Shown: positions 1 through 7,821 of the stretch, one piece after another
Numbering within the stretch: position 1 is the first letter of the stretch
Layout: every line of letters begins with the position of its first letter
Source: Butyrivibrio sp.
GTDB taxonomy: Bacteria > Bacillota_A > Clostridia > Lachnospirales > Lachnospiraceae
DNA length: 32,277 bases
NCBI GenBank assembly: GCA_024690635.1
Contig: JAILOW010000169.1
Span: 1 to 32,277, forward strand
Reading direction: 5' to 3'
The notes under the pieces: model-generated
Database searches by the model: none
What the model was told of the DNA's origin: nothing
Seen by the model: only the letters and a program-made list of their open reading frames with translations
Program-made: the position numbers and the translations under genes

Positions 1-44
1 ACGACCTGATGGACAGTATTCTTGCGGAAGGAAATGAGGAATAA
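1..44 (+). CDS. C-terminal end of an upstream gene (partial)
   Basis: An open frame enters from the left edge and ends at the TAA at 42-44, leaving only the last 13 residues (DLMDSILAEGNEE). The stop shares its final A with the ATG of the next gene, so the two are probably translationally coupled. The fragment is too short to identify. Because the next gene resembles a methionine synthase reactivation subunit, the main B12-dependent methionine synthase is a reasonable guess, but this is inference from context only. Confidence 0.6.
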   Translation, partial: DLMDSILAEGNEE

Positions 45-640
45 TGAATTTCATACCGCTTGATGTGTCGCTTGATGAGGCCTGCCTTGAGCAGCTTGTC
101 AGGCGATATCATTTTAAGGACAAGGATAAAAGAGATATAGAAAGGCTCTACAGACTGGTAAGCCCCAGGGTTCACCCGCAGTTTCACTATGTGACTGATT
201 CGGATGCCGGACAGGCTGCTGAAAAGTTTTTGGGCGGAGATCTGACGTCAGCGCTTGTGGTACTGACTTTGGGCCCTGCCTTTGATTCTCTTCAGAATGC
301 TCTTTTGGAAAAAGGCGAGATCGGGGATGCCTACATTGTGGACTGCCTTGGACTTGAGATTTTATCAAGGGCTTATGAAAAGCTTGATGAAAAGCTCTTT
401 GAGCTTACAGGTCTTTATCCCGGAGACTATGTGTTTGCCGGGGATGAAAGGCTTCCTCTTGAGAAGGTGCCGGAACTTATGGGAATGCTGGCACAGCCCC
501 TGGTAAGCTATAACGAGGCGTTTTTGCTGATTCCCAAAAAGAGTGTATTGTTCATGGCGCCGCTTTATGGTAAGCCGGTGGCCAAACATTCACACTGTAA
601 GCTGTGCGGCGCGGTGTCGTGTCCCATGAAGGCAGAGTGA
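44..640 (+). CDS. Putative B12-dependent methionine synthase reactivation subunit
   Basis: This 198-residue protein resembles the short stand-alone proteins that Clostridia use in place of the C-terminal activation domain of MetH, which reductively remethylates inactive cob(II)alamin using S-adenosylmethionine. It begins with the typical alternating helix region, has a central ALVVLTLGPAFDS stretch followed by an AYIVDCLGLEIL helix, and ends in a cysteine cluster (HCKLCGAVSCPMK, residues about 183-195) like that seen at the end of such proteins. The full-length MetH activation-domain motif RxxxGYxAC is not present, which fits the short clostridial form. It overlaps the stop codon of the upstream gene, suggesting one operon. 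The assignment rests on pattern recognition, so a different corrinoid-related role remains possible. Confidence 0.55.
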   Translation: MNFIPLDVSLDEACLEQLVRRYHFKDKDKRDIERLYRLVSPRVHPQFHYVTDSDAGQAAEKFLGGDLTSALVVLTLGPAFDSLQNALLEKGEIGDAYIVDCLGLEILSRAYEKLDEKLFELTGLYPGDYVFAGDERLPLEKVPELMGMLAQPLVSYNEAFLLIPKKSVLFMAPLYGKPVAKHSHCKLCGAVSCPMKAE

Positions 641-676
641 CGGGTGTTTTTATGTGTTTTTGAAAGGAGAAGATAT

Positions 677-859
677 ATGCTTCCACAGGATCCGATAATG
701 TTACTAAGCGTTCTGAATATGAAGCTTCGGGACAGTTATGGTTCTTTTGATGCTCTCTGCGAGGATATGGAAATCGGAGAGGCAAAAAGAGAAGAGATAG
801 TAAAAAAACTCGCCGACGCAGGGTTTAGCTACGACGACGAGCGAAATGCTTTCGTGTGA
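677..859 (+). CDS. DUF4250 family small protein
   Basis: This 60-residue protein begins MLPQDPIMLLSVLNMKLRD and ends SYDDERNAFV, matching the DUF4250 family, which is common in Lachnospiraceae and related Firmicutes and has no known function. The start at 677 is chosen over an in-frame alternative 33 bases upstream because an AAAGGAG ribosome binding site lies at 664-670 and the family begins at this methionine. The protein is small, soluble and largely helical, with charged residues in the second half. It follows the putative methionine synthase reactivation gene by 36 bases, so the two may share a transcript, although no functional link is evident. Confidence 0.8.
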   Translation: MLPQDPIMLLSVLNMKLRDSYGSFDALCEDMEIGEAKREEIVKKLADAGFSYDDERNAFV

Positions 860-937
860 TCCATGTAATGTCAGATCTTGTGAATATCCCGGTGCTGGAC
901 TTTCCATTAAATCCTAAGTGCAGATGGGCCTGCGACC

Positions 938-968
938 CGGCGGTTCGGTTATGAAGTGTGAACCGCCG
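938..968 (-). terminator. Hairpin across the clpB stop codon
   Basis: CGGCGGTTC at 938-946 is a perfect reverse complement of GAACCGCCG at 960-968, with a 13-base loop. The hairpin includes the last clpB codons and the TAA stop (949-951). No T-run follows on the minus strand, so it is at best a weak terminator or an mRNA 3'-end stabiliser. It lies in the 89-base gap between the convergent DUF4250 gene and clpB. Confidence 0.3.
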
Positions 969-3546
969 AGGCTGTGAGCTCATTTTCTTTTACATCAAAT
1001 TCGATAGTATCTTTAGGCTTTACCTTATCCTCAAGGATGAGCCTTGCGGAGAGGGTTTCCACGTATTTCTGGATATATCTCTTAAGAGGCCTTGCTCCGT
1101 AGATGGGATCATAGGCGTTATCTGCAATGTAGCCTTTGGCAGCAGGTGTCATGGTTATGGACACTTCTCTGTCGGCAAGACGCTTGTTTAGATCTGCTAT
1201 GATCAGGTCTACGATGCCTCCGATGTTATCCTTGGTGAGAGGCTTGAACATAATGGTCTCGTCAAGTCTGTTGAGGAACTCGGGCCTAAAGTGAGAGCGA
1301 AGATCCTCCATGACCATGTTCTGAGCATCCTCTGAGATGGAGCCGTCATCGCTGATGCCGTCAAGCAGGTACTGGGCGCCGATGTTGGAGGTCATGATGA
1401 GGATGGTGTTCTTGAAATCCACAGTTCTTCCCTGAGAATCGGTAACTCTTCCGTCATCAAGAACCTGCAACAGCACATTGAATACATCGGGGTGAGCCTT
1501 TTCAATCTCATCGAAAAGAACTACGGCATAGGGCTTTCTGCGTACTGCCTCTGTGAGCTGACCGCCTTCCTCATAGCCTACATATCCGGGAGGGGCACCG
1601 ATAAGTCTGGAGACGCTGAATTTTTCCATGTACTCACTCATGTCGATCCTGACCATGTTGTTTTCATCATCGAAGAGCGCCTGAGCAAGGCTCTTGGCAA
1701 GCTCGGTCTTACCAACACCTGTGGGACCAAGGAAGAGGAATGAGCCTATGGGCTTGCCGGGATCTTTTATGCCTGCCTTGGATCTCATGATGGCTTCGGA
1801 GACCATCTCCACAGCATCATCCTGACCAACAACTCTTTGATGGAGTTCGTCGGCAAGGTGAAGGGTCTTGTTTCTTTCGCTTTCTGTCAGCTTGTTTACA
1901 GGGATGCCGGTCCATCTGCTGATGATACCTGCTATTTCATCTTCGGAGACACGCTCGTGAACAAGGGCTGTCTCGTTTTCTTTTGATCTTGCGATCTCTT
2001 CAGCTTCTTCCAGCTGCTTTTTAAGGGCAGGGAGCTTGCCGTACTGAAGCTCGCCGGCTTTTTCGTAGTCGCCGTCCCTCTGAGCAATGGCAATTTCCGA
2101 ATTTATGGTATCTATCTGTTCTCTCATGGCTGCTAGCTTGTCCACAGCCTCTTTTTCATTTACCCACTGAGCCTTTCCGGTGTCAAATTCTTCTCTAAGA
2201 TCAGCCAGCTCTTTTTGAAGGGCGTTAAGGCGTTCTTTGCTGAGTGAATCGTCCTCTTTTTTGAGGGCTGCCTCTTCAATCTGAAGCTGCATGATCTTGC
2301 GATTCAGTTCATCAAGTTCCGCGGGCATGGAATCCATCTCGGTCTTGATAAGGGCGCAGGCTTCATCCACAAGGTCGATGGCCTTGTCGGGGAGAAATCT
2401 GTCGGAGATGTATCTGTTGGAGAGGACAGCTGCACTTACCAGGGCGCTGTCCATGATCTTTACTCCGTGGAAGACTTCATAGCGCTCCTTCAGGCCTCGA
2501 AGGATACTGATGGTATCTTCAACGGTGGGCTCCTCAACCATGACGGGCTGGAACCTTCGCTCAAGGGCTGCGTCTTTTTCAATGTACTGCCTGTATTCGT
2601 TTAGGGTTGTGGCACCAATGCAGTGAAGCTCGCCTCTTGCAAGCATGGGCTTTAACATGTTGCCTGCATCCATGGCGCCGTCGGTCTTGCCTGCTCCCAC
2701 AATAAGGTGAAGCTCATCGATAAATAGGATGATCTCACCGTCTGAGCCTTTTACATCCTCCAGGACGGCTTTCAGTCTTTCCTCAAATTCGCCGCGATAC
2801 TTGGCTCCAGCCACAAGTGCGCCCATATCAAGAGAGAAGATTTTTTTATCCTTGAGTGCGGAAGGCACATCTCCTTCTGCAATTCTCTGGGCAAGGGCTT
2901 CCACAACTGCAGTTTTACCAACACCGGGTTCGCCGATGAGAACAGGGTTGTTCTTGGTTTTTCTGGAGAGGATCCGGATGACATTTCTGATCTCGGTATC
3001 TCTTCCAATGACAGGATCAAGCTTTTGTCTTTTAGCCTTTTCAACAAGCTCTGTTCCGTATTTGTTCAGAGTATCGTAGGTGGCTTCGGGATTGTCGGTG
3101 GTGACGTTTCTGTTTCCTCGAACCTCCGAAAGAACCTGCAGAAATCTGTTTCTGTCGATGCCAAAGCTTGCAAGGATGTCTTTTGCCTCTCTGTTGGGGT
3201 GCTTTATCACCGCAAGGAAAAGATGCTCCACGGATACATATTCATCGCCGAGAGCCTTGGCTTCATCCTCTGCGGAGAGAAGAGCCTTGTTAAGGTCAGC
3301 TCCCAGATAGGGCTTGCCTCCCTGAACCTTGGTGCGCTTTTTTATGCCCTGTTCGATCCTGTTTATGAATGCGTTCGTATCAACGCCCATTTTTTCAACA
3401 AGTCTGGAAATAAGGCTGTCCTCAATGGTCATGAGGGAATAGAGAAGATGCTCCTGCTCGATTTCCTGATTGCCGTAGTCCAGCGCTACTTTTTCGCAGC
3501 CATTCACTGCTTCTATGGATTTTTGAGTGAATTTTTGAATGTTCAT
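949..3546 (-). CDS. clpB: ClpB disaggregase (Hsp100 AAA+ ATPase)
   Basis: This 865-residue protein is a ClpB, the ATP-driven hexamer that works with DnaK to rescue aggregated proteins in the cytoplasm. In order it has an N-terminal Clp repeat domain (about 1-145), AAA+ domain 1 with Walker A GEPGVGKT (residues 205-212) and Walker B-type [14 protein letters not shown], a long middle coiled-coil domain (about 400-520), and AAA+ domain 2 with Walker A GPTGVGKT near residue 600. The C-terminal domain carries the conserved [15 protein letters not shown] region. Length is normal for the family. A strong AAAGGAGG ribosome binding site precedes the ATG. It is transcribed alone from a sigma-A-like promoter at 3636-3663. 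No CIRCE element is visible in the upstream region, and no clear CtsR site either. Confidence 0.98.
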   Translation of the reverse strand: MNIQKFTQKSIEAVNGCEKVALDYGNQEIEQEHLLYSLMTIEDSLISRLVEKMGVDTNAFINRIEQGIKKRTKVQGGKPYLGADLNKALLSAEDEAKALGDEYVSVEHLFLAVIKHPNREAKDILASFGIDRNRFLQVLSEVRGNRNVTTDNPEATYDTLNKYGTELVEKAKRQKLDPVIGRDTEIRNVIRILSRKTKNNPVLIGEPGVGKTAVVEALAQRIAEGDVPSALKDKKIFSLDMGALVAGAKYRGEFEERLKAVLEDVKGSDGEIILFIDELHLIVGAGKTDGAMDAGNMLKPMLARGELHCIGATTLNEYRQYIEKDAALERRFQPVMVEEPTVEDTISILRGLKERYEVFHGVKIMDSALVSAAVLSNRYISDRFLPDKAIDLVDEACALIKTEMDSMPAELDELNRKIMQLQIEEAALKKEDDSLSKERLNALQKELADLREEFDTGKAQWVNEKEAVDKLAAMREQIDTINSEIAIAQRDGDYEKAGELQYGKLPALKKQLEEAEEIARSKENETALVHERVSEDEIAGIISRWTGIPVNKLTESERNKTLHLADELHQRVVGQDDAVEMVSEAIMRSKAGIKDPGKPIGSFLFLGPTGVGKTELAKSLAQALFDDENNMVRIDMSEYMEKFSVSRLIGAPPGYVGYEEGGQLTEAVRRKPYAVVLFDEIEKAHPDVFNVLLQVLDDGRVTDSQGRTVDFKNTILIMTSNIGAQYLLDGISDDGSISEDAQNMVMEDLRSHFRPEFLNRLDETIMFKPLTKDNIGGIVDLIIADLNKRLADREVSITMTPAAKGYIADNAYDPIYGARPLKRYIQKYVETLSARLILEDKVKPKDTIEFDVKENELTASAVHTS

Positions 3547-3635
3547 ATTGTTGCCTCCTTTCCGGATTCTATATATGTATGCCCGGCGTGAAAAGGGCCG
3601 GGGAATATATCGCCTGTCGCCTTTGTTCTATTACA

Positions 3636-3663
3636 AGTATAACACAAAGATTTAGCATGTCAA
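3636..3663 (-). promoter_or_regulatory. Sigma-A-type promoter of clpB
   Basis: Read on the minus strand, TTGACA (3658-3663) is followed after 16 bases by TATACT (3636-3641). The -35 box is perfect and the -10 box is near consensus. It lies about 90 bases upstream of the clpB ATG. No TTAGCACTC-type HrcA operator overlaps it, so heat-shock control by HrcA is not supported by sequence. Confidence 0.7.
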
Positions 3664-3795
3664 CCAAATACAGAAAGAGAAATTGCGCAAAACTTTAGAT
3701 TGAAAAAACTACTGTTTCTTATGAAAAATGGAATTCGTTCTTGAGGCTGACGCCGGATCCGGACAGAAGAGATGTGAGCTTTTTGAATACAAAGC

Positions 3796-4596
3796 TTAAA
3801 GAATATGAATTTCGATTTTTCTTTTCAGAAGAGCGATGTTTAAGGGAGCTTTTTCTGTTTCAAAGGTAATGATCAGCCTTTCTCCCAGAATTATTCCGTT
3901 AGTTTCGTAGAGAGCCAGCTTTTTGAAATTTGCAGATGCGTATTCCTCATCGCTTACAAGTCCAAGATGTTCCCAATAAACGGTTTTCCTTTCGCGGAGA
4001 TTTAGAATTGCAAAGTCGGGATACTTGACGATCCCGCCTTTTAAAACCAGCTTTGGTTCGTAGCGGTAGGGGACATTGTAGCTTTCAAGAAGATCTGCGA
4101 TGATCTTTTCACTTTTTGTCCTGATGGGAGTGCCTTGAGCTGATTGGTATTTTGGTTTTTCCGGGTAGGGATTTTGGCCTGCGGGGTGCTCTTCGGTCCA
4201 GGATCTTACGAACTCCTCATCAGATGGTCTGATGGGGGCTATGAGCTTTTTTTTGAAGTCTCCGAAATCTTCATAGGCCTTTTCTATGAATGATGGGTCA
4301 TAGTTTTTGAGGAATTTTTCAAGTCTGTTTTTGTTGGCATGCAGCTCTTTTGCCAGCTTTTCCTCATATTTTCTCTGGAGAAGTACTACGGCTTTTTGAT
4401 GGTCGCTCTTTTTCAGATAGTGACCTTTTGCTGAGCCGTCTTTTCTGTAGTTTAACTGCGGGTAACCATGACTGTAAGTCACACGTACATGAGCATCAGG
4501 AAGTGTTTTTTCTTTTGCAAGATTGCTCTCGGAAATCTTGATCAGTCTGTCTATTTCGGATAATTGCTTGAGAAGTTCCTGTTGGTAATTTGGCAT
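3796..4596 (-). CDS. Uncharacterised protein with a nuclease-like C-terminal domain
   Basis: The 266-residue product has an N-terminal charged, coiled-coil-like half (about 1-120) containing the pattern HVRVTYSHGYPQLNYR and a KGHYLKKSD segment, seen in poorly characterised Lachnospiraceae proteins. Its C-terminal half (about 150-250) reads TKSEKIIADLLE, then KYPDFAIL, then VYWEHLGL, then a late lysine before LYETNG. This order of Glu, PD, and E-x-H resembles a PD-(D/E)XK restriction-endonuclease-like fold, with His where Lys is usual. The start at 4596 is preferred because of the AGAAAGGAC sequence just upstream; an in-frame ATG at 4635 has no binding site. It stands alone, about 100 bases from a 62-base tandem repeat array on its 5' side. 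The nuclease fold is inference; no substrate is known. Confidence 0.7.
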   Translation of the reverse strand: MPNYQQELLKQLSEIDRLIKISESNLAKEKTLPDAHVRVTYSHGYPQLNYRKDGSAKGHYLKKSDHQKAVVLLQRKYEEKLAKELHANKNRLEKFLKNYDPSFIEKAYEDFGDFKKKLIAPIRPSDEEFVRSWTEEHPAGQNPYPEKPKYQSAQGTPIRTKSEKIIADLLESYNVPYRYEPKLVLKGGIVKYPDFAILNLRERKTVYWEHLGLVSDEEYASANFKKLALYETNGIILGERLIITFETEKAPLNIALLKRKIEIHIL

Positions 4597-4678
4597 ATTA
4601 TAGTCCTTTCTTTTATGGGGTGAAAGTATTTTCATTTGCTTAAATTTTTGCTATTACTTGTTTTCTTGATTGTGGCGA

Positions 4679-4690
4679 TTCGGCGCCGAA
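4679..4690. repeat. 12-base perfect palindrome
   Basis: TTCGGCGCCGAA is fully self-complementary and lies just before the 62-base tandem array, about 80 bases upstream of the nuclease-like gene start. It could be an operator or chance; nothing else supports either. Confidence 0.3.
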
Positions 4691-4702
4691 AAGCAGGGAA
4701 AT

Positions 4703-4935
4703 ATTACTGTACGCAGAGATAAACTTGTTAAAAAGAAGTAATTTCGGAGGTGAAGGGTGATGAAATTACTGTATGTGTAGAAAAACTTGTTAAAAAGAAG
4801 TAATTTCGTGGGTGAAGGTTGGTGAAATTACTGTACGCAGAGAAAAACTTGTTAAAAAGAAGTAATTCCGGGAGTATAGGGTACAGATATTACTGTACAA
4901 ATAGAAAAAACATACAAAAAAGAAGTAATAGAAGT
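4703..4935. repeat. Tandem array, four units, exact 62-base period
   Basis: The motif ATTACTGTA (or a close variant) starts at 4703, 4765, 4827 and 4889, giving an exact 62-base spacing three times. Each unit has ATTACTGTACGCAGAGAAAA-like sequence, then CTTGTTAAAAAGAAGTAATT, then a GGAGGTGAAGG-like spacer; the fourth unit is the most diverged and ends near 4935. Within units, GAAATTACT and AGTAATTTC form arms of an inverted repeat, so every unit can fold as a hairpin. The 62-base period is not a multiple of three, so it does not encode a repeated peptide in one frame. It lies between the divergent nuclease-like gene and the polysaccharide operon. The rest of 4597-5106 is AT-rich with no supported gene. 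Confidence 0.9.
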
Positions 4936-5099
4936 GTTATTAGATTGTTACTAAGCCAAATAGCTTTTTCAAATATATATATTTGCGCGGGAATTGTCAA
5001 TTTGTCTTTGACAAATATGACTCAAACCCAACATCTAGAGAAAAACAATCATATTTAAGCCCTCTACCACATTATGTGGAATAATACAGTCATCTGGTG

Positions 5100-5105
5100 T
5101 ATAAT
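5100..5105 (+). promoter_or_regulatory. Possible -10 box for the polysaccharide operon
   Basis: TATAAT at 5100-5105 is a perfect -10 hexamer in the right place to drive the operon beginning at 5408. No good -35 box is visible at the expected distance. A CCACAttaTGTGG inverted repeat at 5067-5079 lies just upstream and could bind an activator. If used, the transcript would have a leader of roughly 300 bases made almost entirely of the structured repeat element. Confidence 0.4.
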
Positions 5106-5106
5106 C

Positions 5107-5365
5107 AAAATGATATAGGGACGAAAAGTCCCACATGGTTGCGCTTGCGCAATTCCATGCGGGACCTTGAGGACTGAACAAATGTGAGGAAGGAGCGCAG
5201 GGCGCGGATTCCGAATATTTGTAGGATTGCGAGAGCGAAGCGAAGCAATCCGTATATCATTTTGTGTTGAAATGATAGCAAAAATATGAGGAAGGAGCGC
5301 AGGGCGCGGATTCCGAATATTTGTAGGATTGCGAGAGCGAAGCGAAGCAATCCGTATATCATTTT
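5107..5365. repeat. Inverted-repeat-bounded element with internal 102-base duplication
   Basis: AAAATGATATA at 5107-5117 is the exact reverse complement of TATATCATTTT at both 5253-5263 and 5355-5365. Inside are a GGGAC/GTCCC hairpin (5118-5132) and a large imperfect palindrome (5128-5165). Two nearly identical 78-base copies at 5186-5263 and 5288-5365 start GAGGAAGGAGCGCAGGGCGC and contain GGATTGC/GCAATCC stems. A TATCATTT/AAATGATA hairpin (5255-5277) joins the copies. The terminal inverted repeats and compact palindromic build resemble a non-autonomous mobile element (MITE-like) or a structured leader RNA. Short open frames run through the copies on both strands, but none has a convincing ribosome binding site. 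Confidence 0.85.
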
Positions 5366-5407
5366 TTAGTGAATTACCTAATAGTTATGAGGAACTAGCG
5401 CAACGCG

Positions 5408-6133
5408 ATGAAACCTTCAATAGATATACATTGCCACATTATGCCGGGGGTGGATGACGGCTCTCCGGACATGGAAACAAGTCTTGAAATGCTGAAGATC
5501 GCTGAGAGAGACGGCATTGGCTACATGATCCTGACACCGCATTACAAGCCCATGCACCACAATGTGAGCCCACAGCACAATATCCTTTACAGGCAGGAAC
5601 TTCAAAAAGCCGCCAAGGAAGCGGGATTAAAGATAAAGCTCTTTTCCGGAAACGAGATATACTACGGAGATGACACCATAGAGCGCCTTGCGGCAGGAGA
5701 GATAACCTCTCTGGCAGGCTCTGATTATGTACTTGTTGAGTTTCATCCCACAAATACATATAAATCCATACAAAATGCGGTTTATCAGGTTATGTCAACA
5801 GGGTATATCCCTGTGATCGCCCATGTGGAGAGGTATAGCGATATAGTATCGCATCCTTCCTACGTTGAGGATCTGGTGAATATGGGATGTTACATACAGG
5901 TTAATGCATCCAGTGTTCTTGGGGACTTTGGCTTTGGGATCAGCCACTTTACGAAAAAGCTTCTTAAAAATGAACTTGTGCATTTTGTTGCGACGGATGC
6001 CCATGATACCAAAAGGCGTTCGCCGAAGCTCACAGAATGCAGGAAATATGTCGAAAGAAAATTCGGCGAGGACTATGCAGACAGGCTGTTTATGACAAAC
6101 CCCGCCAAGCTTATTCGAAATGAATCGATCTGA
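5408..6133 (+). CDS. PHP-type tyrosine phosphatase, CpsB/CapC family
   Basis: This 241-residue protein belongs to the metal-dependent PHP-fold phosphotyrosine phosphatases that dephosphorylate capsule BY-kinases. Visible metal ligands are DIHCHIMPGVDDG near the N-terminus (H8, H10, D16), TPH at 43-45, E83 in GNEIYY, the EFHPTN segment, AHVERY, and TDAHD near the C-terminus. Its length fits the family. It opens the operon and lies two genes before the matching kinase. The ATG is preceded by GAGGAA at 5389-5394, and this initiation region resembles the start of the 102-base repeat just upstream. It should act in the cytoplasm, opposing kinase autophosphorylation and so setting polysaccharide output. 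Confidence 0.93.
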   Translation: MKPSIDIHCHIMPGVDDGSPDMETSLEMLKIAERDGIGYMILTPHYKPMHHNVSPQHNILYRQELQKAAKEAGLKIKLFSGNEIYYGDDTIERLAAGEITSLAGSDYVLVEFHPTNTYKSIQNAVYQVMSTGYIPVIAHVERYSDIVSHPSYVEDLVNMGCYIQVNASSVLGDFGFGISHFTKKLLKNELVHFVATDAHDTKRRSPKLTECRKYVERKFGEDYADRLFMTNPAKLIRNESI

Positions 6134-6218
6134 TATAAAAACAGATACATGCACGAAACGATCTGATATTTATGATCGGATAAAACAAAGAAATTCAGCG
6201 CAGTAGCACGGGAGTACC

Positions 6219-6950
6219 ATGGGAAACAAAGACGACATACTTGAAATTAATCTGGGGGAAATGTTTTCGGTACTGATAGCAAGGGCTTTCCTTATTATCA
6301 GCGCCGGGGTGTTTTTTGGACTTGCGGGACTGTTCTTTAGCAAGTTTATGTTGCATCCCGTTTACGATTCCACCACCAAAATATATATCCTGAACAAGGA
6401 GGAAAACCAGACGGTAACCTACTCCGATGTGCAGATATCCACGCAGCTCACTCAGGATTATGCGGAGCTTATAAAGAGCAGATATGTGCTTGAGGAGGTT
6501 ATTCAGAGACTGAACCTTGTGGATACCGACTTTGACGATCTGTCATCGGTGCTCAAGGTGGTAACTCCTGCAGATACACGTATCGTGTCTATTACGGCAA
6601 GAGATGAGGATCCGCTCATGGCCATGAAGATAGCCAACTGTATCCGTGAGGTGGCTTCTGAGCACATTGCCAACGTTATGGATATCGATGCCATCAACGT
6701 TGCGGAGACAGCCAATGTTCCCGTGGAAAAGTCAGGCCCTTCCGTTATGAAATGGACTGTTCTTGCAGGGATGCTGGGAGCTTTGATGGTTTCTTTCTTT
6801 GTAATACTTAACTATATCCTTGATGATACCATCAAGAGTAACGATGACGTTGAAAGATATCTGGGACTCAGCACCCTTGCTCTTGTTCCTCTCTCCAGCG
6901 ATGAGCAGGATAAAAAGAAAAAGAACAAGAAAAAAGCTGATAAGAAATAA
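6219..6950 (+). CDS. Wzz/CapA-like polysaccharide co-polymerase and kinase activator
   Basis: This 243-residue membrane protein has the Wzz-domain layout: a cytoplasmic N-terminus, a transmembrane segment at about 17-42, an extracellular region with STTKIYILNK and the helical TQLTQDYAELIKSRYVLEEV segment, a proline motif ANVPVEKSGPS, and a second transmembrane segment at about 175-200. The cytoplasmic tail ends in a strongly basic run (KKKKNKKKADKK). In Firmicutes such proteins both set polysaccharide chain length and activate the separate BY-kinase encoded next. GGGAG precedes the ATG. It lies 85 bases after the phosphatase and 20 bases before the kinase. Confidence 0.92.
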   Translation: MGNKDDILEINLGEMFSVLIARAFLIISAGVFFGLAGLFFSKFMLHPVYDSTTKIYILNKEENQTVTYSDVQISTQLTQDYAELIKSRYVLEEVIQRLNLVDTDFDDLSSVLKVVTPADTRIVSITARDEDPLMAMKIANCIREVASEHIANVMDIDAINVAETANVPVEKSGPSVMKWTVLAGMLGALMVSFFVILNYILDDTIKSNDDVERYLGLSTLALVPLSSDEQDKKKKNKKKADKK

Positions 6951-6970
6951 GCTGAAAAAAAGGTGAAAAT

Positions 6971-7798
6971 ATGCAGAGTGCAAAACTACATTTCAGCCAG
7001 GCTGAAAACAATTATCAGATAAAAGAAGCATACAAGACCCTTAGAAGTAATGTTGAGTTCAGCGGACAGAACGTGAGGGTTATTTCGGTTACCAGTTGCA
7101 CGCCCGGTGAAGGTAAGACAACAGTTGCCATGGCGCTTGCAAGAGCCTTTGCGGAAGCTGGTAAAAAGACTGTGCTGGTGGATGCGGATATGCGTAAATC
7201 AGTACTGGTGGGCAGATACAGAACAGGCTCCGTAAGACTTGGACTGACTCACTGTCTTGTTGGAAGAGAAAGACTTTCCAGCGTTATCTGCGAAACCGAT
7301 ACACCCAATCTTTATGTTGTATTTGCGGGACCTGTTCCCCCCAACCCCAGTGAGCTTTTGGGCGGCAGGATATTCGGAAAAGTCCTTGAAAATATGAAAC
7401 AGGTATTTGACTATGTTATTATCGATACTCCGCCTCTTGGAAGCGTTATCGATGCTGCGGTTGTGGCCAAGCAGTGCGACGGTACGGTGATGGTCATTGA
7501 GTCCAATGCCATCAGCTACAGATTTGCCCAGAGGGTAAAGGATCAGCTTGATAAGGCCGGAGCCAAGATGCTGGGCGTAGTGCTTAATAAAGTTGACATT
7601 ACCGGCAAAGGGTATTATGGTCATTACGGCAATTATGGCAAGTATTACGGCAAGTACTACGGAAAATATTATGGTAAGTACGGCGAGGAAAATGTGGACA
7701 TACCTGTACGTCCCGGCACATCCGAGCCTGAGCCGGAGCCGGAAGATGATGATCTTGACGAACTCAACTATCTGGCAGGCGTTACCAGAAAAGACTGA
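6971..7798 (+). CDS. BY-family tyrosine kinase with a tyrosine-rich tail
   Basis: This 275-residue cytoplasmic ATPase is a CpsD/CapB-type bacterial tyrosine kinase. It shows Walker A TPGEGKTT (44-51), Walker A' VLVDADMR (68-75) and Walker B VIIDTPP (149-155). The N-terminal KEAYKTLRSNVEF segment is the usual oligomerisation motif. The C-terminal autophosphorylation cluster is unusually regular: from residue 215 to 237 it has eleven tyrosines in a YGK/YYGK repeat, followed by an acidic PEPEPEDDDLDEL tail. Phosphorylation there is expected to be reversed by the PHP phosphatase at 5408-6133. The kinase needs the Wzz-like partner at 6219-6950 for activation, by analogy with CapA/CapB. Confidence 0.95.
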   Translation: MQSAKLHFSQAENNYQIKEAYKTLRSNVEFSGQNVRVISVTSCTPGEGKTTVAMALARAFAEAGKKTVLVDADMRKSVLVGRYRTGSVRLGLTHCLVGRERLSSVICETDTPNLYVVFAGPVPPNPSELLGGRIFGKVLENMKQVFDYVIIDTPPLGSVIDAAVVAKQCDGTVMVIESNAISYRFAQRVKDQLDKAGAKMLGVVLNKVDITGKGYYGHYGNYGKYYGKYYGKYYGKYGEENVDIPVRPGTSEPEPEPEDDDLDELNYLAGVTRKD

Positions 7799-7821
7799 TA
7801 TGAATTAGCGAGGAAGAATAC

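Noticed and set aside
3563..3700. CIRCE or CtsR operator before clpB
   Set aside because: No TTAGCACTC/GAGTGCTAA pair and no GGTCAAA direct repeats; only TTTAGCA resembles half of one.
3753..3762. CCGGATCCGG palindrome downstream of the nuclease-like gene
   Set aside because: Short, no T-run, and no second site; probably chance.
4703..4935. CRISPR array
   Set aside because: Whole 62-base units are similar, with no repeat-spacer alternation, only four copies, and no cas genes nearby.
4819..5058. Plus-strand open frame running through the 62-base array
   Set aside because: GTG start inside a repeat unit, AT-rich random-looking end, and the 62-base period shifts frame each unit.
5105..5362. 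Minus-strand open frame in the repeat element encoding a repeated hydrophobic peptide
   Set aside because: It exists only because the duplicated palindromic DNA lacks stops; there is no ribosome binding site and the opposite strand is equally open.
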